A DNA stretch of 64,000 nucleotides. Source: Roseibium sp. MMSF_3544. GTDB taxonomy: Bacteria > Pseudomonadota > Alphaproteobacteria > Rhizobiales > Stappiaceae. Under the pieces are notes generated by a model. The model was not told where the DNA came from. It worked only from the letters and a program-made list of their open reading frames with translations, and ran no database searches. How positions within the stretch are numbered: position 1 is the first letter of the stretch; each line of letters begins with the position of its first letter. Below are positions 13,850 through 23,707 of this stretch, piece after piece. Made by a program: the position numbers and the translations under genes. Location of the stretch: contig NZ_JASHKA010000007.1 in the NCBI RefSeq assembly GCF_030732845.1, positions 232,901-296,900 of the forward strand. The letters are read 5' to 3'.

Positions 13850-15451
13850 TTGGCGGAGGTTCTGATTTGCGGTGCCGGTCCGACCGGCCTCACCTTGGCG
13901 ATCGAGCTTGCCCGCCGGAATGTTGACGTCCGTATCATCGACAAGGAGACAACACCTCCTGACAACGCCCGGGCGCTTGTCATGAAACCCTGCTCCCTGA
14001 TTGCGGCTGAGCGCATGGGGTTTCTCGACAGGTTGCTTGAGGAAGGTGTCGCAGTCGACACCATGTCCTATTCCTTCGAGGGCCGTATCATCGCCACGGC
14101 AACCTCTTCCTCGGTGCGGTGGCCCTGGAACCACAATGTGGGCGAGGACCGTGTCGTCCCACTCCTGACCGATGTGCTGCAAAGATTTGGCGTACTCGTC
14201 GAACGGGGCATTGAGCTGAAGGGCTTCGAGCAACGGGAAGCGGCCGTCGACGTGAGCCTGGAGAACCGGCTCGGCCACGCAGAAACAGTGACCGTCGGCT
14301 GGCTGATCGGCTGCGACGGTGTGCACAGTCCTGTGCGCGAAGGCGCTGGCATCGCGTTTGACGGCCACGAAAAGACGCTCAACTGGCATGTTCTGGATGC
14401 TGACATCGACGGCTGGCCCTACAAGGACAGTACGGGGATGCTGTTCTTTGAGTCTCTCCTCGTCGGCGTCTACCGAACCCGGGACGTTTATCGCATTTAT
14501 TCCGCATCGTTTGAGCGCAGCAAGGAGAGCTGGTCGCGTGTGCGGGACTTTCTTCGACAGCATGTGCCGTCGGCAGAGCTCGGGCCGCCGCTCAGCGATA
14601 CCGAGTTTCACAGCGTCTCGAAAATGTCCGCAAGCTTCCGAAAAGGGCACATACTGCTTGCCGGCGACGCCGCGCACGCCATGTCCCCAAGCGGCGGGCT
14701 CGGGCTGAACTGCGGCATTCAGGATGCGCTCAATCTTGGCTGGAAACTGGCCTCTGTCATTCGCGGTCATTCGGAAGACGCGCTTCTGGACACGTACAGC
14801 TCGGAACGCCGGACGGCTGCGGAAGGGTGCCAAACTGTCAGTCAGCGCAATGACGATCTGTTCTCGATCACCGATCCATCCGAGAGATCCCGTGCCTTCC
14901 GGCGGTTCGTTGTCGGGTTCACGCACTATATGGCCAACGGCGGCAACGGCTGGGAACCGGTGATGGGGCCGTATGAAAGCAGTTTGGTGGTGCAGGAGGC
15001 AGCTCCTGAATTCGGTCCGAGACCCGGCGAATTCCTGCCGGCGGAAATCCGGCTGGCGACAGCCGAAGGGCGGCCCTGCTGGTTAACGGGTGCGATTGCC
15101 GGCACTGATCACACGCTTTTGGTTTTCACGGCCGATGGTGGTGTCGAAGCAGAACAGCTTGTCCGGCAGGCAATTGATTTTTGCCGGGGATCTTCGGGTG
15201 CGATTTCGCTGTGCGTCGTTGCGCGAAGCATCGAAGGGGCAGCTGCCAGGACGGCCTTGGCGGACAAGAACACAGAGCTGCTTGTGGACACCGACCTTCA
15301 TGCGCATAACTTTCTGGGTGTCATCGAGCGCTGCGCCATGTGGATCCGGCCTGACGGGTGGATCGGTGCGCGAGAAGACGACCTGGTTGACATTTCGGGC
15401 ATTGAAAGCGTTTTCAAAGCCGCTTTTTCCGGTCTTTTTGAACAAAACTGA
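13850..15451 (+). CDS. FAD-dependent aromatic-type monooxygenase
   Basis: This 533-residue protein belongs to the class A flavoprotein monooxygenases (FAD_binding_3, as in PheA/TfdB/MhpA). It shows the dinucleotide fold ICGAGPTGLTLAIELA, the DG motif GCDGVHSPVREGAG, and the GD motif LLAGDAAHAMSPSGGLGLN. A thioredoxin-like C-terminal domain, usual for this family, fits residues beyond about 370. Such enzymes hydroxylate phenolic or polyketide-like substrates with NAD(P)H and oxygen, but the substrate cannot be read from the sequence. The start is TTG 13850 with GAGGGAG about seven bases before it. It stands alone after ligA and is probably not functionally tied to it. Confidence 0.85.
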   Translation: MAEVLICGAGPTGLTLAIELARRNVDVRIIDKETTPPDNARALVMKPCSLIAAERMGFLDRLLEEGVAVDTMSYSFEGRIIATATSSSVRWPWNHNVGEDRVVPLLTDVLQRFGVLVERGIELKGFEQREAAVDVSLENRLGHAETVTVGWLIGCDGVHSPVREGAGIAFDGHEKTLNWHVLDADIDGWPYKDSTGMLFFESLLVGVYRTRDVYRIYSASFERSKESWSRVRDFLRQHVPSAELGPPLSDTEFHSVSKMSASFRKGHILLAGDAAHAMSPSGGLGLNCGIQDALNLGWKLASVIRGHSEDALLDTYSSERRTAAEGCQTVSQRNDDLFSITDPSERSRAFRRFVVGFTHYMANGGNGWEPVMGPYESSLVVQEAAPEFGPRPGEFLPAEIRLATAEGRPCWLTGAIAGTDHTLLVFTADGGVEAEQLVRQAIDFCRGSSGAISLCVVARSIEGAAARTALADKNTELLVDTDLHAHNFLGVIERCAMWIRPDGWIGAREDDLVDISGIESVFKAAFSGLFEQN

Positions 15452-15476
15452 AAAAATCAGGCTCTGTATTCAACGT

Positions 15477-15515
15477 GCCCGATTCGAGTTTGCGCATCGT
15501 TTTCTCGGGCTTTTT
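15477..15515 (+). terminator. Candidate terminator after the monooxygenase
   Basis: GCCCGA (15477-15482) pairs with TCGGGC (15505-15510), followed at once by five T bases. The loop is long (22 bases), so confidence is moderate. The region from here to 15697 is A+T-rich and probably holds the chemoreceptor promoter, but no clear hexamers were identified. Confidence 0.55.
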
Positions 15516-15697
15516 CTATCAATGGATTGTCAGAAATGACATGCCATTGAAAATAACGATACCACCTAAAATTGTTTCTTTTGGCATGAGGCGATTTCAC
15601 TGTCGTAAAATGTCAATTCAGTGATTGACGTTAAGTAACAAGTAAGCCGGACCTTCCAGTTTGAGGCGAAGATTTTTGTTCTGGAGGGGACATTGAG

Positions 15698-17755
15698 ATG
15701 AAACGCATTAAGCTGCAGATCGCGGTGCTTGCGGGTGTGCCGATGCTTGCGGTGATCGGCTTCGCGGCGCTTAGCGTCTACGAGAAAGTCGTGGAATTGT
15801 CGCATCACGAATTTATGCGGCCACTGACGCGGATTGCAGAAGACTCGGGCAACCTTATTCATGAACTTCAAAAGGAACGTGGACTGAGCGTCAGCCTGAT
15901 CAAGTCGGATTACAGCGCGGCGATCCAGGCAAAGCTCGATGCGCAACGCCCGAAATCAGATGCAGCGCTGAAGATTTTCGATGAGCATCTTGCCGCGATT
16001 GACCTGAACGACGCGGAAATGCTGGAAGACCTCCAGCATGTTGCCGAAGAAGTGCACAAGACCGACGCCCTCAGAAAGGCGATCGACGACCAGCAGATGG
16101 CTATCGCAGACGTTCTGAAGGGGTATACGCACGAAATCGAGGAACTGATCCACGTGATCGGTATCACGACCGAGGCAAGTCCGTCCCAGAAGATCACAGC
16201 AGAATTGCTGCCTTATCTCACGATTGTCGAGGCCATGGAATCGGGCGGGCTAGAACGTGCAAACGGTGCCTCGTTGCTCGACGAGTTCAATGCAACTGGC
16301 AACGTAAATCCGTCAACCTACAAGAAAGTCATCACCAGCTACGGCGGGGAACATGCATTTCTGAAGGAATTCAAGTCCGTTGCGATCCGCGAACAAAAGG
16401 CCATGATGAAGGAGATGATCAAGGGTCCGGAAGTCGATCAGGCGCTTGAGTGGCGGTACGTGATCCAGGATCTGCCGGAAACGAAGGATGCAAAGGGACT
16501 TGAAGGCTCGGTCTGGTTTGCAATGGCCACCAAACGGCTGGACAAGTACAAAGCCTTTTCAGATGAACTGATCCATCGTGCGGAAGCAGCAGCCGATGCA
16601 GACTCGGCGAACCTGAACACTCAGATTCTCTGGCTCTCCGTGATCGCGGTCGGTTTCACCGGGGTGACACTAGTCCTTGTCATCTTTCAGGTCATGTCGA
16701 TCACCAAGACCCTCGGACGTCAGCGCGACACCATCTCTGATCTTGCAGGTGGCGATCTGGACGTCGAGATTTCCGATACTGATCGTCCCGATGAAATCGG
16801 CGACATTGCCCGTGCGTCGGAAGTGTTCCGTGACAATCTGATCCGTCAGAAAGCACTTGAAGAAGAAGCAGAAGCTGGACGCATTCAGCGTCTGAAGCGT
16901 TCGGAACAACTGGAAAGTGCCATCCATCACTTTGAAACGTCCGTATCGGCCATTCAGGCGCAGCTCACGGCGGAATCGGACGGCGTCCGAACCAATGCGT
17001 CCGAGATGGTTCAGATTGCCCTTCATGCTGATGAAAGCGCTCGTGCGGCAAACTCGGCAACGGAAGAAGCCAGCACCAACGTCCAGACGGTTGCCTCGGC
17101 AGCGGCTGAACTGTCTGCATCGATCGGGGAAATCTCGCGGCAGGCAAATTCGGCCACTGAGATTTCCTCTGAAGCCGCCGAAACCGCCATTTCCGCCGAC
17201 AAGGACATTTCTCTCCTGGCGGAAACCGCCGACAAGATCGGCGAAGTGGTCGAGATCATCCGCGCAATTGCCGAGCAGACCAATCTGCTGGCACTGAACG
17301 CGACCATCGAGGCCGCGCGGGCGGGTGAGGCAGGCAAGGGCTTTGCGGTTGTTGCTGCCGAGGTGAAGGAACTTTCCAACCAGACTGCAAAGGCGACCGA
17401 CGAGATTGCGAGCCAGATCTCCGGTGTTCAGAGCTCCACCCACAAGTCGGTTGCGGCCATCCGCTCGATCGTTGAAAAAATCGACGAAGTCCGCACCGTA
17501 AGCGGGTCGATCGCGGTTTCGGTGGAAGAGCAGAATGCGGCAACCAGCGAGATCACGCAGAGCATCACCTTTGCGTCCGACGGTGCCAACGCGGCTGCGA
17601 CAAACGTCTCCGGTGTGTCCGGGTCCATCGACCAGACGCGCCAGAAGTCGGAGACCCTCAGCATGTCCGCCGAACAGCTCGGGCACGTTGCCCAGAACCT
17701 CTCAGAGTCGGTCAACACCTTCCTCAACGAGGTCCGGGAAGACGAGGCGGCGTGA
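15698..17755 (+). CDS. Methyl-accepting chemotaxis protein with NIT-like sensor domain
   Basis: This is a 685-residue membrane chemoreceptor. A membrane helix at about 8-28 is followed by a periplasmic helical sensor with the motif [12 protein letters not shown], typical of the nitrate/nitrite-sensing (NIT) domain. A second helix lies at about 308-331, then a HAMP domain, and a cytoplasmic signalling hairpin whose tip ([20 protein letters not shown], about 528-547) binds CheA/CheW. ATG 15698 has GGAGGGG about eight bases upstream. No che gene is nearby, so it is an orphan receptor. The ligand is unproven: NIT domains are proposed to bind nitrate or nitrite, but some bind other molecules. Confidence 0.92.
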   Translation: MKRIKLQIAVLAGVPMLAVIGFAALSVYEKVVELSHHEFMRPLTRIAEDSGNLIHELQKERGLSVSLIKSDYSAAIQAKLDAQRPKSDAALKIFDEHLAAIDLNDAEMLEDLQHVAEEVHKTDALRKAIDDQQMAIADVLKGYTHEIEELIHVIGITTEASPSQKITAELLPYLTIVEAMESGGLERANGASLLDEFNATGNVNPSTYKKVITSYGGEHAFLKEFKSVAIREQKAMMKEMIKGPEVDQALEWRYVIQDLPETKDAKGLEGSVWFAMATKRLDKYKAFSDELIHRAEAAADADSANLNTQILWLSVIAVGFTGVTLVLVIFQVMSITKTLGRQRDTISDLAGGDLDVEISDTDRPDEIGDIARASEVFRDNLIRQKALEEEAEAGRIQRLKRSEQLESAIHHFETSVSAIQAQLTAESDGVRTNASEMVQIALHADESARAANSATEEASTNVQTVASAAAELSASIGEISRQANSATEISSEAAETAISADKDISLLAETADKIGEVVEIIRAIAEQTNLLALNATIEAARAGEAGKGFAVVAAEVKELSNQTAKATDEIASQISGVQSSTHKSVAAIRSIVEKIDEVRTVSGSIAVSVEEQNAATSEITQSITFASDGANAAATNVSGVSGSIDQTRQKSETLSMSAEQLGHVAQNLSESVNTFLNEVREDEAA

Positions 17756-17797
17756 GCCGCTTCTAGCTCTTTCCGCGTCACTAGCCCATAAGTCCGT

Positions 17798-17887
17798 TGT
17801 CATCCCGGTTTGCCGCCATGCGGCAAGACCGGGATCCAGTATGCCCGGTGGTGCTTGAGTCTCGAACGCTTGCGTTTACTGGATCCC
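17798..17887. repeat. Dispersed palindromic repeat, copy 1
   Basis: ATCCCGGTTTGCCGC at 17802-17816 pairs with GCGGCAAGACCGGGAT at 17820-17835 (one bulge, three-base loop). The downstream GGGATCCAGT (17831-17840) has a perfect inverted partner, ACTGGATCCC, at 17878-17887. A related element is at 27021-27147. The type resembles the small intergenic palindromic repeats (REP/MITE-like) common in alphaproteobacteria. It could act as a transcription terminator after the chemoreceptor gene. Confidence 0.75.
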
Positions 17888-18007
17888 TGCCAGAGGGTAT
17901 GTCTCGAAAAACCGGCTGCGGGGAAAACTCACCGGTCAAACCCCGCTAATCCCTTGCTTTTCTTGTCCCCATCTATTGATGATTTCCCACCTCGCCAGCG
18001 CTGCTTT

Positions 18008-18022
18008 GTTGCTATATTGTTC
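18008..18022. promoter_or_regulatory. Possible LexA (SOS) box upstream of the helicase
   Basis: GTTG-N7-GTTC differs at one base from the alphaproteobacterial LexA consensus GTTC-N7-GTTC. It lies 137 bases upstream of the helicase start. A single near-match can arise by chance. Confidence 0.3.
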
Positions 18023-18158
18023 TCGTGTGAGCATCTTGTGTATTTTAAAAATCCCAAAGGATGCCCAAAGAGGTTTCAATAGAAGAACCGGCCTGATCTC
18101 GTCAGAAGACTGGCACGTTGTTCTTGAGCGCTTTTTTACGGAACTGGACCAGGAAACC

Positions 18159-20594
18159 ATGGCAGACCCGGGTGGGTATGACGATTCCTTCGACGATCCT
18201 TTTCAGCCGGTCGGAACACAAAGGGACATGGCGCCCGCACCGCCGCGTCCGCAAGGCGGGATCGCCGCGCGTGCCATGGCGGCACGCCGGGCACCCGACT
18301 ACTTTACCGGTCTGAATCCTGAACAGAGGCTCGCCGTCGAGACAACGGAAGGGCCTGTCCTTGTTCTTGCGGGTGCCGGCACCGGCAAGACCCGGGTCCT
18401 TACGACGCGTATCGCGCATATTCTGGCGACCGGACTTGCCAGACCTTCTGAGATTCTTGCCGTCACCTTCACCAACAAGGCGGCGCGGGAAATGAAAGAG
18501 CGCATTTCCGGCTTCGTCGGCGAAAGCGTGGAAGGCATGGCCTGGCTCGGCACCTTCCATTCCATCTGCGTGAAAATCTTGCGCAAGCATTCCGAACTGG
18601 TGGGACTGAAGTCGAGCTTTTCCATCCTCGATACGGACGACCAGATCCGCCTGATCAAGCAGATCATTCAGGCCGAAGGACTTGATGACAAGCGTTGGAC
18701 GGCCAAGACCTTCGCCGGAATTCTTGACGGCTGGAAAAACCGGGCGCTGACGCCGGATCAGGTTCCGGAGGGGGAAGCGCGGGCCTTTGCCAACGGAAAG
18801 GGGCGGCGGCTCTATGAGGAATACCAGGAGCGCCTGTCGATCCTGAACGCAGCCGACTTCGGCGATTTGCTGTTGCACGTGATCACGCTGTTCAAGACCC
18901 GTCCGGATGTGCTTGCGGAATATCAGCGCCGGTTTCGCTACATGCTGGTGGACGAATACCAGGACACCAACATCGCCCAGTATCTCTGGCTGCGTCTGTT
19001 GGCACAGGGCAATCCCAATGTCTGCTGCGTTGGTGATGATGACCAGTCGATCTATGGCTGGCGCGGGGCCGAGGTCGACAACATCCTGCGCTTCGAGCAT
19101 GACTTCAAAGGCGCAACGGTCATTCGGCTGGAGCGGAACTACCGCTCGACCAGCCACATTCTGGCAGCCGCATCGCATCTGATTGCCTTTAACGAAGGGC
19201 GCCTTGGCAAGACGCTTTTCACCGATTTCGAAGAGCCGGATCATGACCTCGTCTCGGTTGCGTCCGTTTGGGATTCAGAGGAAGAAGCCAGAACCATCGG
19301 CGACGAAATCGAGGCGCTGCAAAGCAAAGGACATGCACTAAACGAAATGGCCGTGCTCGTTCGGGCGTCCTTCCAGATGCGCGAGTTCGAAGAACGGTTC
19401 GTGACGCTTGGCCTCAACTATCGGGTCATCGGTGGGCCAAGATTTTACGAGCGAATGGAAATCCGTGATGCGCTGGCCTATCTGCGCTGCGTGAACCAGC
19501 CGTCGGATGATCTCGCGTTTGAACGGATCGTGAATACGCCGAAACGCGGTCTGGGTGACGCGACGCTGAAGCTTGTTCACGGGTTGGCACGGGCCGAGCG
19601 CATACCCTTGATGCAGGCGGCGCAACAGCTCATAGATACCGAGGAACTCAAGCCGAAACCGCGCAATGCGCTGAAAAACGTGCTCGACAATTTCGGTCGC
19701 TGGCAACGGCAGGTGGATCAGCTCAAGCACACCGAACTTGCCGAAATTGTTCTGGACGAAAGTGGCTACACCGAAATGTGGCGCCAGGACCGCTCTGCGG
19801 AAGCTCCGGGCCGCCTGGACAACCTGAAGGAGCTGGTGCGCTCGATGGAAGAATTCGAGTCACTGGCAGGATTTCTGGAGCACATTTCGCTCGTCATGGA
19901 CCGCGACAGCGCCGATGCAAGTGACGCGGTTTCGATCATGACACTGCACTCGGCCAAAGGGCTGGAATTCGATACGGTCTTCCTTCCGGGATGGGAGGAG
20001 GGGCTTTTCCCCCATCAGCGCTCGCTCGACGAAAGCGGACGGGCCGGTCTTGAGGAAGAGCGGCGGCTTGCCTATGTCGGCATCACGCGCGCAAAGAGAC
20101 GCGCCAAGCTCTATTTCGCCTCCAACAGGCGGATCCACGGGCTGTGGCAGTCGACAGTCCCCTCCAGGTTCCTGGACGAATTGCCGCCCGATCATGTTGA
20201 AATCGCCGAACCTTCCTCAAGCTATGGCGGCTATGCCGGTGGTGGCTACGGTCCGTCACGCTTCGACAGCAATGATCCCTTTGAACGTGGCAGTTATTCC
20301 ACGCCCGGCTGGCAGCGCGCGCAGCGGGCACGCCAGTCAGGCGACGGATTTTCGGAAGGCGGCAAAGGCTACAAGTCCGCACGTATGAAGCGCCAGGGCC
20401 CGATGACGATCGAAGGCGAGCTTGTCGCCAAGTCGGTCAGCGAAACGCCGTCCGACTTCTCGCTCGGAGAAAGAGTGTTTCACATCAAGTTCGGCTACGG
20501 CGCGATCACGGCCATTGAGGGCAACAAGCTGACGGTCGATTTTGAGAAGGCCGGCGTCAAGAAAGTCATCGATAGTTTCGTCGAGCGGCACTGA
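18159..20594 (+). CDS. uvrD: UvrD/PcrA-type DNA helicase
   Basis: This superfamily 1A 3'-5' DNA helicase acts in nucleotide excision and mismatch repair. ATG 18159, with AGGA upstream, gives 811 residues. An acidic, Pro/Arg-rich head of about 45 residues precedes the helicase core: LNPEQRLAVE (Q motif), Walker A AGAGTGKTRVL near residue 71, Walker B MLVDEYQDTN, GDDDQSIYGWRGA (motif III), RLERNYRS (motif IV), TLHSAKGLEFD (motif V) and AYVGITRAKRRA (motif VI). The C-terminal Tudor-like tail (FSLGERVFHIKFGYGAI), which contacts RNA polymerase in UvrD/PcrA, is present. Glycine-rich low-complexity sequence links core and tail. Confidence 0.95.
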   Translation: MADPGGYDDSFDDPFQPVGTQRDMAPAPPRPQGGIAARAMAARRAPDYFTGLNPEQRLAVETTEGPVLVLAGAGTGKTRVLTTRIAHILATGLARPSEILAVTFTNKAAREMKERISGFVGESVEGMAWLGTFHSICVKILRKHSELVGLKSSFSILDTDDQIRLIKQIIQAEGLDDKRWTAKTFAGILDGWKNRALTPDQVPEGEARAFANGKGRRLYEEYQERLSILNAADFGDLLLHVITLFKTRPDVLAEYQRRFRYMLVDEYQDTNIAQYLWLRLLAQGNPNVCCVGDDDQSIYGWRGAEVDNILRFEHDFKGATVIRLERNYRSTSHILAAASHLIAFNEGRLGKTLFTDFEEPDHDLVSVASVWDSEEEARTIGDEIEALQSKGHALNEMAVLVRASFQMREFEERFVTLGLNYRVIGGPRFYERMEIRDALAYLRCVNQPSDDLAFERIVNTPKRGLGDATLKLVHGLARAERIPLMQAAQQLIDTEELKPKPRNALKNVLDNFGRWQRQVDQLKHTELAEIVLDESGYTEMWRQDRSAEAPGRLDNLKELVRSMEEFESLAGFLEHISLVMDRDSADASDAVSIMTLHSAKGLEFDTVFLPGWEEGLFPHQRSLDESGRAGLEEERRLAYVGITRAKRRAKLYFASNRRIHGLWQSTVPSRFLDELPPDHVEIAEPSSSYGGYAGGGYGPSRFDSNDPFERGSYSTPGWQRAQRARQSGDGFSEGGKGYKSARMKRQGPMTIEGELVAKSVSETPSDFSLGERVFHIKFGYGAITAIEGNKLTVDFEKAGVKKVIDSFVERH

Positions 20595-20940
20595 TATGCT
20601 GTTGGAAAAAGCCGGCCACCTTTCGGTGACCGGCTGATGTCCTGCCTTGCATTTCGGTGAGGTTGTGTAGGTCCGAAAAGCATCTGGCAGGCGCCTTGCC
20701 TGACCGAAGAGGGTAGTGTGGCCAGGCAATCCGGGTGCCGGTCAGACCGTGAAGTTCGCCGGCAGGAATTATGATTTCGTCGTGGAGATTTCAGCGTTGC
20801 GCTCCGAAAGTTAACGGGCGCTTAACCGCCCGGTTTCGTTGTTTTCAGGGTGTTTCCGGCGTAATTTTCGGAAATGTACAGAAACAACTCTTCGAAAATT
20901 CCGGATGAAATTCACGCAGAAACGCGCGTAATGTCCGGGC
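20595..20940. other. Gene-free stretch between the helicase and the two-component system
   Basis: No gene is supported in this 346-base gap. It holds two hairpins. One at 20610-20635 has AGCCGG and CACC arms pairing with GGTG and CCGGCT around a TTTC loop. The other, at 20815-20832, has CGGGCG and CGCCCG arms followed by a T-rich run. The remaining A+T-rich end should contain the response regulator promoter, which I could not place. Confidence 0.6.
20815..20843 (+). terminator. Candidate terminator downstream of uvrD
   Basis: CGGGCG (20815-20820) and CGCCCG (20827-20832) form a perfect 6-bp stem with a six-base loop, followed by GTTTCGTTGTTTT. It could end helicase readthrough before the response regulator gene. 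Confidence 0.45.
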
Positions 20941-21660
20941 ATGCATAAGGTTTCTCACATACTGGTCGTCGAAGACGATCCTGAGATCGGAATGCTGATC
21001 AAGCGGCATCTGGTCTCGAATGATTTCAAGGTAACGCTTGCACGCGACGCTGCGGAAATGGACCGTTTGCTGACGAGCAATCGTGTCGACCTGATCGTTC
21101 TTGACGTGATGCTCCCGGGCGAGGACGGCATCAGCATCTGCCGGCGCCTTCGAGCCACAAGCCCTATCCCGATTATCATCGTGTCGGCAAAGAACGAGGA
21201 CATCGACCGCGTGATCGGTCTGGAGGTTGGTGCCGATGATTATCTGCCGAAACCGTTCAACCCGCGCGAGCTGATCGCGCGCGTGCGTGCCTTGTTTCGA
21301 AGGGTCGAACTCGGCGGAGCCGCTGCGCCGGTTGAAAACGGAAAGCTCAGTTTCGAGGGCTGGGAAATGGATTGCCGGGCACGAAACCTCCTCAATACGG
21401 ACAAGGCTTTGATTTCCCTGACACCTGCGGAATTCAATTTGCTGCAGGTCCTGGCCGAGCGCGGTGGCCGCGTTTTGAGCAGAGACCAGTTGATTGAACT
21501 CACGATGGGTCAGATCGGCGCCTCGAACGGACGCAATATCGACATCCTGATCAGCAGATTGCGCTCCAAGCTGGACGCGGGCGGCGCGAATTATCAATTC
21601 ATCCGAACGGTGCGGTCCGGAGGCTACGAATTCGTCGCGCCGGTGTCGCGCGAAAGCTGA
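20941..21660 (+). CDS. OmpR-family response regulator
   Basis: This 239-residue protein has a receiver domain (acidic pocket E11, D12, D13; phosphoacceptor D55 in LIVLDVMLPG; conserved lysine in DDYLPKPFNPREL). A winged-helix DNA-binding domain follows from about residue 135, ending RTVRSGGYEFVAPV. The sequence DDYLPKPFNPRELIARVRA is close to OmpR itself. It is followed after one base by its sensor kinase, so the two are co-translated. The stimulus and target genes cannot be read from this context. Confidence 0.93.
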   Translation: MHKVSHILVVEDDPEIGMLIKRHLVSNDFKVTLARDAAEMDRLLTSNRVDLIVLDVMLPGEDGISICRRLRATSPIPIIIVSAKNEDIDRVIGLEVGADDYLPKPFNPRELIARVRALFRRVELGGAAAPVENGKLSFEGWEMDCRARNLLNTDKALISLTPAEFNLLQVLAERGGRVLSRDQLIELTMGQIGASNGRNIDILISRLRSKLDAGGANYQFIRTVRSGGYEFVAPVSRES

Positions 21661-21661
21661 C

Positions 21662-23002
21662 ATGCTTAAGCGATTGTGGCCGGACTCCATGCTGTACCAG
21701 ATTTTGGTGCTGATGGCCGTTGCCGGCCTGTTCATGATCCTGGTCAGCGCGGTTGTCACGTTTCAAATCAAGGAACACCTCCACAACAACCTGTCCGTGA
21801 TGAACAGCCACCTCGTCAGTGTTGCCGTTGCAAAGCTGAACGACACGCCTGCTGAAGACCGCGAGGCCGTCCTTCTTCAGATGCGCCGCGACGCACCCAA
21901 TCTCAATGTCTGGTTTGTTGAAGAAAACGATCTGACCGCCGCGGCCGATCCCGGTGGCCGGAAACGTTTCGGTCCCTTCCGCCTCGGCGACACGCTCCTT
22001 GGAATGCGCATCGAACATGTTCTTGGCCCCAAGGAGCTGGGCAAAGGTGCGCCACCGCGTTTGTTCATCCGTCTAGACGACGGCAATCTCATTCTTGCCG
22101 AATGGGGGTTCCGTGGCCCGCCGCCGCCCGTTGTCGGACTGCCGTTCTACCTGTTCGTCGGATTTCTGGCGCTGACGTTCTGTGCCCTGATGATCTGGGC
22201 TGCCCGGTCGCTCGTGAAACCGATGGCCGAACTGGCCCAGTCGGCCACCTCGTTTGGCGAGAGGTCCACCGATCCCGTGCCCGTCAGCGAAAGCGGCCCG
22301 AAAGAAGTCCGGGAAGCCGGGGCAGCCTTCAATCGCATGCAGCTGAGGATCAACCGGTTCGTGGAAAAGCGGACACGAACGCTGGCAGCGATCAGTCATG
22401 ATCTCAGAACGCCTTTGACACGGCTTCGCCTGCGTCTCGATCTGCTTGAGGAGGGCGATATCCGCGACCGGAGCCTGGAAGACCTGAACATCATGGAACA
22501 GCAGATCAATGCTGCCCTCAGTTTCCTTCGGGACGGGGCAAGTTCGGAGCAGGTGCTTCGGATCGATGTTCCCAGTCTCTTGCAGTCGCTTGTCGATCAA
22601 TACCTCGATCTCGGGTTTTCAATAGAGCTGCGGTGCACCGGAAAGTTTTCCATTATGGCGCGCCGGGGCGAACTGGTCCGTGCGCTCTCCAACCTGGTGG
22701 ACAATGCCAATCACTATGCCGCGGGCGTGGAGATCGAGGCCTCTACCCGGGACAACAGGATCCGCATCGATGTAATCGACCACGGTCCGGGAATTGCGGA
22801 AGAGCATAGGGAGCGGTTGCTGGAACCTTTCGAGCGAGGGGACGCCGCACGCCAGATCCGGAAAGGGACCGGTTTCGGTCTCGGTTTGGCGACCAGCAAG
22901 GCAATTGTCGAAGCCGCCTCGGGAACACTGGAACTGCTTGAAACCCAGGGCGGCGGGCTTACCGTGCGGCTAACGTTTCCCGTGGCGCGAAATCAAGCTT
23001 GA
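21662..23002 (+). CDS. Membrane sensor histidine kinase (EnvZ-like)
   Basis: This 446-residue kinase pairs with the response regulator one base upstream. A membrane helix near residues 14-34 is followed by a periplasmic segment of about 130 residues, a second helix at about 160-182, and a HAMP linker. The HisKA domain has H246 in ISHDLRTPLTRLR. The ATPase domain shows the N box NLVDNANHYA, G1 DHGPGIAEEH and G2 GTGFGLGLA. The layout and sequence fit the EnvZ group that partners OmpR-like regulators. The stop is 5 bases before the convergent TPR gene. Confidence 0.93.
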   Translation: MLKRLWPDSMLYQILVLMAVAGLFMILVSAVVTFQIKEHLHNNLSVMNSHLVSVAVAKLNDTPAEDREAVLLQMRRDAPNLNVWFVEENDLTAAADPGGRKRFGPFRLGDTLLGMRIEHVLGPKELGKGAPPRLFIRLDDGNLILAEWGFRGPPPPVVGLPFYLFVGFLALTFCALMIWAARSLVKPMAELAQSATSFGERSTDPVPVSESGPKEVREAGAAFNRMQLRINRFVEKRTRTLAAISHDLRTPLTRLRLRLDLLEEGDIRDRSLEDLNIMEQQINAALSFLRDGASSEQVLRIDVPSLLQSLVDQYLDLGFSIELRCTGKFSIMARRGELVRALSNLVDNANHYAAGVEIEASTRDNRIRIDVIDHGPGIAEEHRERLLEPFERGDAARQIRKGTGFGLGLATSKAIVEAASGTLELLETQGGGLTVRLTFPVARNQA

Positions 23003-23007
23003 TCGTT

Positions 23008-23574
23008 TCAAAGATCCACACCTTTGGGCTTGATCAGCATGGAGCGTTCCTGAAGGTACGGGTGAATTTCAACGGCTTCGCGCAGGGTATCCTGGCCGAG
23101 TTGCACGCGCCCTTGTGTCATGAGGATCATGGCCTTGCCGGAAAGCGCACCGAAATGCCGGGGTTCCAGTTGAAGGGTTCGGTCAATGTCTTCAAGGCTG
23201 GCCTCGTAGTTGCCTTGCAAAAACAGGACGAAGGCGCGCTGATTCCAGCCTTCAGCGTAGTCCGGGGCTTCCAGGATGACCTCGTCGAGAATGTCTTTAG
23301 CGCCCTGGAAGTCGTATTCTCCGCGCTTTCGCATCGCCGTTTCCAGTTTCTCCTGAACTGCCGGTGTTGGTGCGGCTTCGATCCAGGATTGCCAGATCTC
23401 GTTTTCAATGGCTTTTGCCTCAGTTTCGCTCGGGGCCGCTTTCAGCGCGTCGAACAGGGCGTCACGTGACGGATCTGCCCGCGAAATACCGGTTATTGCT
23501 GTCAGGCAGATTGCGAGCACAACGAGAAACCGGCCCGCAGTTAGCGGTACAAATTTCTGTACGTTCAAAGTCAT
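23008..23574 (-). CDS. Small exported TPR-repeat protein
   Basis: This 188-residue product starts at the ATG 23574-23572, which has GGAGG upstream on this strand. An N-terminal signal peptide (hydrophobic run GRFLVVLAICLTAITGI, then SRA) predicts export to the periplasm. The mature part has helix-turn-helix repeats of TPR type, for example YDFQGAKDILDEVILEAPDYAEGWNQ and the next repeat NYEASLEDIDRTLQLEPRHFGA. TPR proteins of this size usually act as protein-binding adaptors. No enzymatic motif is visible. It is convergent with the kinase gene and divergent from prmA. Confidence 0.85.
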   Translation of the reverse strand: MTLNVQKFVPLTAGRFLVVLAICLTAITGISRADPSRDALFDALKAAPSETEAKAIENEIWQSWIEAAPTPAVQEKLETAMRKRGEYDFQGAKDILDEVILEAPDYAEGWNQRAFVLFLQGNYEASLEDIDRTLQLEPRHFGALSGKAMILMTQGRVQLGQDTLREAVEIHPYLQERSMLIKPKGVDL

Positions 23575-23707
23575 GACATCCCTCCGCTCCCAAAAACATG
23601 GCGCTTGAGGCGTATTTGGCCAGTCAAATGTGATTGAAGCTGGCGTGTTCCCGGCCGCAAGGCTATACCGCACGCCTCGACCGACAAATTTTAAGGCAGA
23701 GACAGCC

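Larger units (their letters stand above)
17756..18158. other. Gene-free stretch with a palindromic repeat and the uvrD promoter region
   Basis: This 403-base gap has no convincing gene. The first half holds a palindromic repeat (see 17798-17887). The second half is A+T-rich and should contain the helicase promoter. A possible SOS box (GTTG-N7-GTTC) is at 18008-18022. The helicase frame is open back to 17976, but those codons do not resemble the family N terminus. Confidence 0.6.

Noticed and set aside
16670..17686. 338-codon minus-strand frame
   Set aside because: It is antisense to the chemoreceptor signalling domain and has no start site or domain.
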